From: Bacteroidales bacterium UBA6117
GTDB taxonomy: Bacteria > Bacteroidota > Bacteroidia > Bacteroidales > VadinHA17
Direction of reading: 5' to 3'
Assembly (NCBI GenBank): GCA_002428385.1
Contig: DIWB01000056.1
Coordinates: 1-5,072, forward strand
DNA: 5,072 nucleotides
The position numbers were made by a program, and so were the translations under genes. Below the pieces are notes generated by a model. That model was not told the origin of the DNA. It was given only the letters and a program-made list of their open reading frames with translations, and searched no databases. Each line of letters begins with the position of its first letter. The stretch's first letter is position 1. This document shows positions 1 to 5,072 of this stretch, piece after piece.

Positions 1-1
1 T

Positions 2-1033
2 GAGAATTGCACGGTTGAGGATCTTACTGCCCGGGGATTTCAGAAGTCCGGAGTTGACCTCTATAACTGCAGAAATGCAGAAATCAGGAATGTAACCGCT
101 TACGGGAACGGCTTTTGCGGGATCAATATAATGGGTTCCAGCCAGGATTCATCGGCCAGTATTCTTATAAAAGACTGTAAAGCAGAGAACAACGCTGGTG
201 ATCCGACAATTCTTGATAACCACAGTGGAAACGGTATCCTGGTCGGTGTATCCCGGAATGTTACAATCGATCATTGCACGGCAACCGGCAACGGATGGGA
301 TATGCCTCGCCAGGGAAATGGTCCTGTCGGTATCTGGGCCTGGATGAGCGATCGTGTTACAATTCAGTATTGTATAAGTTACAGGAACCGGACTTCAAAG
401 GGAGGAAAGGACGGCGGAGGGTTTGACCTTGACGGCGGGGTTACCAATTCTCTTATTCAATATTGTCTGTCATACGAAAATGAAGGTGCCGGCTATGGAT
501 TGTTTCAGTATCCCGGGGCTGCTGGCTGGGCAAATAATGTGATCCGTTATTGTATCAGCATAAATGATGCACTCACAACCGATGGTGCCGGAAGCTTTTT
601 TATCTGGAACGGATCGGATGAAAGCAGTCAGCTGACTGGTTGTTATATTTATAACAATGTGGTTTACAGCGAATCAGCCCCTGCTATCAGTTACGAGAGC
701 GCATCGGAGCACGAGAACTTTCTTTTCTGCAACAATATCTTTGTTGTAAGCGACATCAGGATAAGCGGAAGGAATACCGGCAGCATTTACACGGCAAATG
801 TCTGGAGCAGTGTGGCTGATCCGGTCCTTGAAGGTCCGTTTAATACTGACCTTACTGATCCATACAGGCTTGACACTCTTGCCGGATTGATGCTCCCTGC
901 CGGATCCAAAATAAAGGACAGTGGAATCCAGATACAACCGATGTATGGTTTTGCCCCTCCTTTAACTGATTTTTTTGGCTATCCTGTTCCAAAGGGCGCT
1001 GCACCTGATCCGGGGGTACACGAATTGGATTGA
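2..1033 (+). CDS. Secreted-type right-handed parallel beta-helix protein (5' partial)
   Basis: The reading frame is open from the left edge, so the true start and any signal peptide lie outside; 343 C-terminal residues are visible. The first Met (base 131) is internal, because clear beta-helix sequence precedes it. Repeated rungs of about 23-32 residues carry the pattern hydrophobic-x-Ile-x-x-Cys-x-Ala/Ser-x-x-Asn (for example IDHCTATGNG and IQYCISYRNR), typical of the pectate-lyase-like / PF13229 beta-helix superfamily. A glycine- and aspartate-rich loop, GGGFDLDGG (visible residues 139-147; acids D137, D142, D144), is followed by an aromatic stretch GAGYGLFQY. The C-terminus, DFFGYPVPKGAAPDPGVHE, is the usual closing segment of such proteins. 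Family members include polysaccharide lyases and glycoside hydrolases, but I cannot assign this one to a CAZy family, so activity is unknown. It ends 52 bases before the GH127 gene on the same strand, suggesting one operon and a shared glycan target. The fold is fairly sure; a catalytic role is inference. Confidence 0.5.
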   Translation, partial: ENCTVEDLTARGFQKSGVDLYNCRNAEIRNVTAYGNGFCGINIMGSSQDSSASILIKDCKAENNAGDPTILDNHSGNGILVGVSRNVTIDHCTATGNGWDMPRQGNGPVGIWAWMSDRVTIQYCISYRNRTSKGGKDGGGFDLDGGVTNSLIQYCLSYENEGAGYGLFQYPGAAGWANNVIRYCISINDALTTDGAGSFFIWNGSDESSQLTGCYIYNNVVYSESAPAISYESASEHENFLFCNNIFVVSDIRISGRNTGSIYTANVWSSVADPVLEGPFNTDLTDPYRLDTLAGLMLPAGSKIKDSGIQIQPMYGFAPPLTDFFGYPVPKGAAPDPGVHELD

Positions 1034-1038
1034 ATAAC

Positions 1039-1058
1039 TGATCTTTTCAGAAAGATTA
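1039..1058 (+). promoter_or_regulatory. Short intercistronic stem-loop
   Basis: The arms ATCTTT (1041-1046) and AAAGAT (1051-1056) are perfectly complementary around a TCAG tetraloop. The stem extends to 8 pairs by a G-T wobble (1040/1057) and a T-A pair (1039/1058). It begins five bases after the beta-helix stop codon and ends 27 bases before the GH127 ATG. There is no T-tract after it, so it is not a standard intrinsic terminator. It could be an mRNA-stability or processing element, or chance in AT-rich spacer. Confidence 0.5.
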
Positions 1059-1085
1059 AATCGACCTTTGCAAATCTGTTTAATT

Positions 1086-3800
1086 ATGAGACCCATGATC
1101 CGCTTTCGTTTTTTAATAATCATCGTGCTTTCATCAGCCTCGGTGTTATCGCTGACAGGGCATTATTCGCAAGCCCAGGATTCTTCCCGAAACCTTGCCC
1201 TGGTTGCAACACCATCCACTTCGGCCCGCTATGGTGGTTCTCCGGTGTTTCTCAATGACGGTCTGACTCCTGCCACTGTTGCCGGTATGAGGTCAGGAAC
1301 GAATCGTCCGCCGGTGAGCCTTTCTAACCAGTGGGTTGAATATGAATGGAGCCAGCCGGTTACTACCGGCGGCATCGCTGTTTTCTGGTGGAATTTCGGG
1401 AATGCAGTAAAACTGCCTCAGGCTTACAGGATTACCTGGTGGAACGGCAGTGAATTCGAAGCCGTTAGAAATCCGGCAGGGCTCGGCCTCGTCAACAATG
1501 AATTCAACACCACTGTCTTCGACCCGGTGAAGACGACCCGGTTAAGGCTTGAGGTCGATTCAGCAGAAAGATTCCCGGGCACTCTTCTTGAATGGAAAGT
1601 ATTTCAGACAGCTGGCAGCCCGGGCCATCCGCCTGTGGTCAATGCCGGACCTGACAGGTCGGTTATTATCGGCGGAAAGACCTATTTGTCGGGCTCAGCA
1701 AGGTCGGTGACTCCGGTTACCGGAATCGCCTGGTCAAAAAAATCCGGACCGGGAAGCGTGACCTTTGAAAAGCCGGGAAACCCTGTAACTACAGCGGTCT
1801 TCTCACAACCCGGAGAATATATCCTTTCTATGATGACCCGCGAGGGCAGTCTCTCTTCAGTATCAGATCTCTCGGTTAAAGTGACTGCTCCTCCTCCGGC
1901 TGAAAGGCTGGATGTTGTTTATACAAAGAAGTATAAAATCGACAGCCCCTTATGGTCAGAAAGGGCAAAGGCTCTGATGGTCAACTGGATTCCATGGTGT
2001 ATCGATCAGATAGAAAGAGATACTCTGACACTTGGTTCAGGCGGTCTCGATAACTTCATTGAAGCAGCAAAGGCGCTCCGCGGAGAGCCTCATGGCCGTC
2101 ACAAGGGCTATGTCTTTTCAAACGCATGGGTTCATCAGACCATAGAATCGATGTGCATAGCCCTGATGATCGATCCTCAGGGCGACAGGGAGATTATGGC
2201 GGCACAGGAAAGGATGCGAAACACTCTCGAAAAATGGATACCGGTTGTCCTTGCGGCACAGGAATCCGACGGTTACCTCCATACCGCCTGGACACTCCGT
2301 GACACAGCCCGCTGGAAATCTAAATGGGCTCCTGAAACACGTGGCAATCATGAAGGATACGTAGCCGGTTATTTTATCGAATCGGCCATCAATCATTATA
2401 CTCTCACCGAAGGAAAAGACAGGAGGCTTTATGATGCAGCTAAGAAACTGTCCGACTGCTGGGTGGCAAACATCGCACCGGGTAAGAATGCATGGTACGA
2501 CGGGCATCAGGAGATGGAGCAGGCTCTTGTAAGGTTCGGCCGTTTTGTGAATGATATGGAAGGAAACGGAAGGGGCAACAGTTATATCAGGCTGGCCAGG
2601 TTCCTGCTCGATAACCGCAACCATGGCAGCGAATATGATCAGAGCCATGTTCCGGTTCAGGAGCAGTATGAAGCAGTCGGGCATGCCGTAAGGGCTGTCT
2701 ACAACTATTCGGCAATGGCTGATGTTGCGGCTGAGACCGGAGATGTTGACTACCAAAGCGCAGTCATGTCGTTGTGGGACAATCTGGTGAACAAAAAATA
2801 CTATGTCACCGGGGGCATAGGAAGCGGTGAAACATCCGAAGGTTTCGGGCCCGACTATTCCCTTGGGAACAATGCCTACTGTGAATCGTGTTCCAGTTGC
2901 GGCCTTATTTTCTTCCAGTACAAGATGAACCTCGCCTACCATGATGCGAAATATGCCGACCTGTACGAGGAGACGATGTACAATGCACTTTTAGGTTCAA
3001 TTGACCACGAAGGAAAACATTTCTATTATGACAATCCACTTAATTCAGGCGGGTCGCGTTATTCGTGGCACGTATGCCCCTGCTGTGTGGGCAATATACC
3101 CAGGACCCTTCTGATGATACCTACCTGGACCTACGTCAAGGGGAATGACGGCATATATGTCAACATGTTTATAGGCAGTACCATCAATGTTGAAAAAGTG
3201 GCCGGCACCGATGTCGAGATGATCCAGAAGACTGATTATCCCTGGAACGGAAAAGTGTCGGTTATTGTTAATCCTGCAAGGAAAGCGAAGTTTTCGGTGC
3301 ATATCAGGGTTCCGAACCGGACCACAAGCAGTTTATACAAGGGGTCTCCTGAGGTAAAAGGATTGAAATCGCTGAAATTAAACGGGAAAGATGTTCCGGT
3401 TACAGTTGTTAACGGGTATGCAGTCCTTACCAGGAAATGGAAAAAAGGTGACAGGATCGACTTCGATCTGCCGATGGAGATCCAGACGATAACTGCCGAC
3501 GACAGGATCGCTGCCGACAGGGGCAGGACAGCCCTCCGGTACGGCCCTATGATCTACAATGTGGAAAAAGCCGATCAGCCCGACATCGACAAGTATATCG
3601 GGACTGGCCCGCTTTCTCTTGAATGGAAAAAAGATCTGCTCGGAGGGATCATGGTGATCACGGGCCAATGGGCTGACGGAACCCCGATGATAGCCGTTCC
3701 AAACTATGCCAGGAATAACAGGAACAGGATTAGTTACACTTACAAGCCGGGAAGGCAGCATCCGGATGATGGTTCGATTGTATGGATCAAAAAGGAATGA
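1086..3800 (+). CDS. Secreted multidomain GH127 (DUF1680) glycosidase, putative beta-L-arabinofuranosidase type
   Basis: I chose ATG 1086 (904 residues) because the signal peptide then starts naturally: MRPMIRFRF, a hydrophobic core, and probable cleavage after A30 (YSQA|QD). TTG 1068 and ATG 1095 are in-frame alternatives; none has a strong Shine-Dalgarno. Domains: F5/8C/CBM32-like beta-sandwich about 36-173; PKD/Ig-like domain about 181-267 (starting PPVVNAGPDRSV); Pro linker 269-272; GH127 catalytic region from about 275; C-terminal beta-domain from about 680, including RYGPMIYNVEKAD. Family landmarks are HVPVQEQYEAVGHAVRAVY (521-539) and YYVTGGIGSGETSEGF. By alignment from memory to Bifidobacterium HypBA1, E585 matches the acid/base E322, E600 and C602 match zinc ligands E338 and C340, and C666 and C667 match nucleophile C417 and ligand C418. 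The active site therefore looks intact. It is oddly cysteine-rich and has CCVGN where HypBA1 has CCPPN. The enzyme is probably periplasmic or exported, acting on arabinose-bearing or related glycans; exact specificity is not readable. Family call is strong, substrate uncertain. Confidence 0.5.
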   Translation: MRPMIRFRFLIIIVLSSASVLSLTGHYSQAQDSSRNLALVATPSTSARYGGSPVFLNDGLTPATVAGMRSGTNRPPVSLSNQWVEYEWSQPVTTGGIAVFWWNFGNAVKLPQAYRITWWNGSEFEAVRNPAGLGLVNNEFNTTVFDPVKTTRLRLEVDSAERFPGTLLEWKVFQTAGSPGHPPVVNAGPDRSVIIGGKTYLSGSARSVTPVTGIAWSKKSGPGSVTFEKPGNPVTTAVFSQPGEYILSMMTREGSLSSVSDLSVKVTAPPPAERLDVVYTKKYKIDSPLWSERAKALMVNWIPWCIDQIERDTLTLGSGGLDNFIEAAKALRGEPHGRHKGYVFSNAWVHQTIESMCIALMIDPQGDREIMAAQERMRNTLEKWIPVVLAAQESDGYLHTAWTLRDTARWKSKWAPETRGNHEGYVAGYFIESAINHYTLTEGKDRRLYDAAKKLSDCWVANIAPGKNAWYDGHQEMEQALVRFGRFVNDMEGNGRGNSYIRLARFLLDNRNHGSEYDQSHVPVQEQYEAVGHAVRAVYNYSAMADVAAETGDVDYQSAVMSLWDNLVNKKYYVTGGIGSGETSEGFGPDYSLGNNAYCESCSSCGLIFFQYKMNLAYHDAKYADLYEETMYNALLGSIDHEGKHFYYDNPLNSGGSRYSWHVCPCCVGNIPRTLLMIPTWTYVKGNDGIYVNMFIGSTINVEKVAGTDVEMIQKTDYPWNGKVSVIVNPARKAKFSVHIRVPNRTTSSLYKGSPEVKGLKSLKLNGKDVPVTVVNGYAVLTRKWKKGDRIDFDLPMEIQTITADDRIAADRGRTALRYGPMIYNVEKADQPDIDKYIGTGPLSLEWKKDLLGGIMVITGQWADGTPMIAVPNYARNNRNRISYTYKPGRQHPDDGSIVWIKKE

Positions 3801-3948
3801 TGGGTACAGGAATACATTAAAGCAATCACAACTTTGCAACAAGGAACAGAATCAGTCCGACGATTATTACATAAACAACTATTTCGAATATTCTGAGTGT
3901 CCTTTTGTTCATTTCGGTTCAAGTAAAATGATCAGGTAGCGGTGATGC

Positions 3949-3977
3949 CCGGACATGAATCCGGTAATTTAAAATTA
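3949..3977 (+). terminator. Possible weak terminator of the GH127 transcript
   Basis: CCGGA (3949-3953) pairs perfectly with TCCGG (3960-3964) around the 6-base loop CATGAA. It is directly followed by an AT-rich 13-base odd palindrome, TAATTT-A-AAATTA (3965-3977). GC stem plus AT tail resembles an intrinsic terminator, but the stem is only 5 bp, the tail is not a T-run, and it lies about 150 bases after the stop codon. Low confidence. Confidence 0.5.
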
Positions 3978-3999
3978 GGTCTTTAATCCCGGTATGCTG

Positions 4000-4057
4000 A
4001 GCACAATTTGTTCAAAGAAAAGTCTTATTTTGTTTCTTAATGATTACAATTTGTGCT
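4000..4057 (+). repeat. Nested imperfect inverted repeat (stem-loop 1)
   Basis: AGCACAATTTGT (4000-4011) pairs with ACAATTTGTGCT (4046-4057) over 12 positions with one T-T mismatch (4007/4050). Inside the loop, AAGAAA (4015-4020) pairs perfectly with TTTCTT (4033-4038), giving a nested stem. The core ACAATTTGT also occurs as a direct repeat in both arms because it is nearly palindromic. It lies 98 bases upstream of the sensor gene start and may be a folded leader RNA or a spaced pair of protein-binding half-sites. Confidence 0.5.
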
Positions 4058-4066
4058 TTATAAGGG

Positions 4067-4109
4067 GTTCAAATGTTAAGGGGCGCTTTTTAAGCAGTAA
4101 CATTTGAAC
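4067..4109 (+). repeat. Perfect 12-bp inverted repeat with nested hairpin (stem-loop 2)
   Basis: GTTCAAATGTTA (4067-4078) and TAACATTTGAAC (4098-4109) are exact reverse complements separated by 19 bases. Within the loop, GCTT (4085-4088) pairs with AAGC (4092-4095) around TTT, leaving a purine-rich bulge AGGGGC on the left. No T-tract follows the right arm, which argues against a terminator. The element ends 46 bases before the sensor ATG, so an operator or a 5'-leader structure of that gene is the natural reading. A 7-base direct repeat TAAGGGG (4061-4067 and 4077-4083) overlaps its left arm. Confidence 0.5.
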
Positions 4110-4116
4110 AGATTAA

Positions 4117-4126
4117 GTAAATTTAC
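4117..4126. repeat. 10-bp perfect palindrome GTAAATTTAC
   Basis: GTAAATTTAC reads the same on both strands. It lies 7 bases after stem-loop 2 and 29 bases before the sensor start codon, a position where a dimeric regulator could bind. AT-rich 10-mers of this type also arise by chance, so function is uncertain. Confidence 0.5.
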
Positions 4127-4155
4127 CTGAACATTTACGGAAGCTTTTTATTCCA

Positions 4156-5072
4156 ATGAGGCCCGGAGTCATACTGTCAATATCCCTTTTACTGTGCTTT
4201 ATTCCTGTTCGTTTTGTTTCCTCGCAGGATTACAGCATCGTTTTTTCACATGCCGATGTGAACAATGGATTGTCGGACAACTGGGTGAAGAGCATTTACA
4301 GGGATTCAAAGGGATTTATCTGGTTCGGAACCAACAGCGGGCTTAACAGGTTCGACGGTTATGATTTCGAGGTTTTCAGTCATAGTGCTGCAGATTCATT
4401 GTCGATAGCCGACAATGTCATAAATGCCATAACCGAAGACAGTGAGGGAAATCTCTGGGTGGGTACGAGGAGCGGCATAAGTGTTCTGGACGGCGACAGT
4501 TATACCTTTTCAGGAGTGAACCTTGTTCCGTCAATGCCGCTTGCATGCCAGGACATTGCCTACATTACTGCAATGGTCACCGGTGAGTCGGGCGACCTGC
4601 TTATAGGGACACATAACGGGCTGTTTCTGTTCAATCATATTTCAAAGTCGTTCAGGCATCTCCTGCCTGACGAACAATCCTGTTCGTCAGAGCTTAACAA
4701 TATTACCGCAATAGCTCCCGATAAGGACGGGTCTTACTGGATAGGTACAAGTAACTGTTTTATTTTCAGGTTTTTGCCTCAGACGAACTCCTTCGAGAAG
4801 TTTGAATGCCGGAAGGGGATGAATGAAAATTCCGGACTTGTTACGGCCTTGTTTGCAGACAGCGACAACAAACTATGGGTTGGTGATGAAAGCGGGCTCT
4901 CGGTTTTCAATGTTGAAACCCGATCGTGGGATCATAATTTCACGGCTGCTGCCGGGAAATTCTTCAGTAAGTTGCAGATCACAGGCATCGATCAGGACAG
5001 GGAAGGACTGGTTTGGATCTCGACTGACGGACAGGGTCTTTTTATAATCAATCCTCCTGATTACTCACTTGT
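4156..5072 (+). CDS. Reg_prop beta-propeller sensor, probably hybrid two-component system regulator (3' partial)
   Basis: Translation from ATG 4156 stays open to the right edge (305 complete codons). The start is supported by an immediate signal peptide: MRPGVILSIS, a hydrophobic core, and likely cleavage near VSS|QD (residues 23-24). A possible weak GGAAG lies 12 bases upstream. The mature part begins with FSHADVNNGLSDNWVKSIY, the characteristic opening of Bacteroidota two-component regulator propellers. Blades with the Reg_prop signature (D-x-x-G-x-x-W-x-G-T-x-x-G-L) fall at about 39-69, 83-113, 136-160, 178-206, 226-253 and 273-299; blade 3 (GDLLIGTHNGLFLFN) lacks the Trp. Complete family members have two such propellers, a Y_Y_Y domain, a membrane helix, histidine kinase and often receiver plus AraC-type DNA-binding domains; none of those is in the window, so HTCS versus plain sensor kinase cannot be decided. 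It would bind a glycan fragment in the periplasm and control this CAZyme locus (inference). Confidence 0.5.
   Translation, partial: MRPGVILSISLLLCFIPVRFVSSQDYSIVFSHADVNNGLSDNWVKSIYRDSKGFIWFGTNSGLNRFDGYDFEVFSHSAADSLSIADNVINAITEDSEGNLWVGTRSGISVLDGDSYTFSGVNLVPSMPLACQDIAYITAMVTGESGDLLIGTHNGLFLFNHISKSFRHLLPDEQSCSSELNNITAIAPDKDGSYWIGTSNCFIFRFLPQTNSFEKFECRKGMNENSGLVTALFADSDNKLWVGDESGLSVFNVETRSWDHNFTAAAGKFFSKLQITGIDQDREGLVWISTDGQGLFIINPPDYSL

Larger units (their letters stand above)
3907..4132. promoter_or_regulatory. Cluster of GTTCA(A)/(T)TGAAC motifs
   Basis: The 5-mer GTTCA or its complement occurs at 3907-3911, 3917-3921, 4010-4014, 4067-4071, 4105-4109 (complement) and 4128-4132 (complement). 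Four of these extend to the 6-mer GTTCAA/TTGAAC (3917, 4010, 4067, and 4104-4109 on the other strand). With random bases fewer than one copy of the 5-mer would be expected in 355 bases on both strands. Two copies form the ends of the perfect inverted repeat. This could be the binding site of a regulator, possibly the adjacent sensor/regulator itself, but the motif was picked after looking and no known factor is matched. Confidence 0.5.
3801..4155. other. 355-base intergenic region, structured, no convincing gene
   Basis: No open frame here has coding character; a 77-codon frame (3706-3939) starts inside the GH127 gene out of frame and has no recognisable product. The left part (3801-3900) shows nothing I can name. 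The right part holds a small CCGGA/TCCGG hairpin, two nested stem-loops, a palindrome and several GTTCAA motifs, listed separately. I looked for the Bacteroidota promoter pattern (TTTG, then TAnnTTTG about 19-21 bases on) and found only near-misses such as TACAATTTG at 4045-4053, so no promoter is called. The sensor gene downstream presumably has its own promoter here. Confidence 0.5.

Noticed and set aside
674..937. 87-codon - strand frame
   Set aside because: Antisense to the beta-helix gene; no coding character of its own.
2118..2942. 274-codon open frame on the - strand inside the GH127 gene
   Set aside because: It lies wholly antisense to a strongly supported enzyme region containing the acid/base residue, and its translation has no recognisable domain.
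3045..3302. 85-codon - strand frame
   Set aside because: Antisense shadow of the nucleophile-region coding sequence.
3378..3842. 154-codon open frame on the - strand over the GH127 3' end
   Set aside because: Antisense to the conserved C-terminal beta-domain; no family features.
3706..3939. 77-codon + strand frame running from the GH127 gene into the spacer
   Set aside because: Starts inside the GH127 gene in another frame; composition is Asn/Ser/Tyr-rich spacer translation with no motif.
4007..4053. Bacteroidota-type promoter (TTTG ... TAnnTTTG)
   Set aside because: TTTG elements are present, but the TA-TTTG candidates have the wrong internal spacing (TATTTTG, TACAATTTG) and the distances of 12-15 bases do not match the usual 19-21.
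4067..4109. Intrinsic terminator
   Set aside because: The stem is perfect, but it is AT-rich and is followed by AGATTAAG rather than a T-run.
4823..5047. 74-codon + strand frame
   Set aside because: Out-of-frame shadow of the propeller sensor, whose frame shows clear blade motifs over the same bases.
1..5072. Insertion sequence, CRISPR array, tRNA or rRNA
   Set aside because: No transposase frame, no regularly spaced repeats, and no tRNA- or rRNA-like sequence was recognised on either strand.

Overview
The window looks like part of a carbohydrate-utilisation locus from a member of the Bacteroidota. The evidence is the gene content: a secreted right-handed beta-helix protein, a secreted GH127-type glycosidase with carbohydrate-binding-like N-terminal modules, and a periplasmic two-component propeller sensor. 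The gene starts also lack a clear Shine-Dalgarno sequence, which is common in that phylum. Genus or species cannot be assigned from the sequence alone. No SusC/SusD pair, rRNA, tRNA, mobile element or CRISPR array is visible.

Layout, all on the + strand. (1) Bases 2-1033 hold the C-terminal 343 residues of a beta-helix protein that runs in from the left edge; it has a GGGFDLDGG acidic loop and a regular ladder of cysteines. (2) A 52-base gap with a short perfect hairpin leads into (3) a 904-residue secreted enzyme at 1086-3800. It has a signal peptide, an F5/8C-like beta-sandwich, a PKD/Ig-like domain, and a GH127 (DUF1680) catalytic region with the expected Glu acid/base and Cys/Glu zinc site. 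(4) Bases 3801-4155 hold no convincing gene but are rich in structure: two nested stem-loops back to back, a 10-bp palindrome and a cluster of GTTCAA motifs. (5) From 4156 to the right edge runs the N-terminus of a Reg_prop beta-propeller sensor, probably a hybrid two-component system (HTCS) regulator or related sensor kinase; it is cut off by the window before any kinase domain.

Inferred joint role: the beta-helix protein and the GH127 enzyme are close together, co-oriented and probably co-transcribed, and would act outside the cytoplasm on a plant-type or otherwise complex glycan. GH127 enzymes characterised so far release beta-L-arabinofuranose or the related branched sugar aceric acid. 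The propeller protein would sense a breakdown product and control the locus. The parts most likely to be under-described are the cysteine-rich variant of the GH127 zinc site, the uncharacterised beta-helix partner and the structured leader of the sensor gene.
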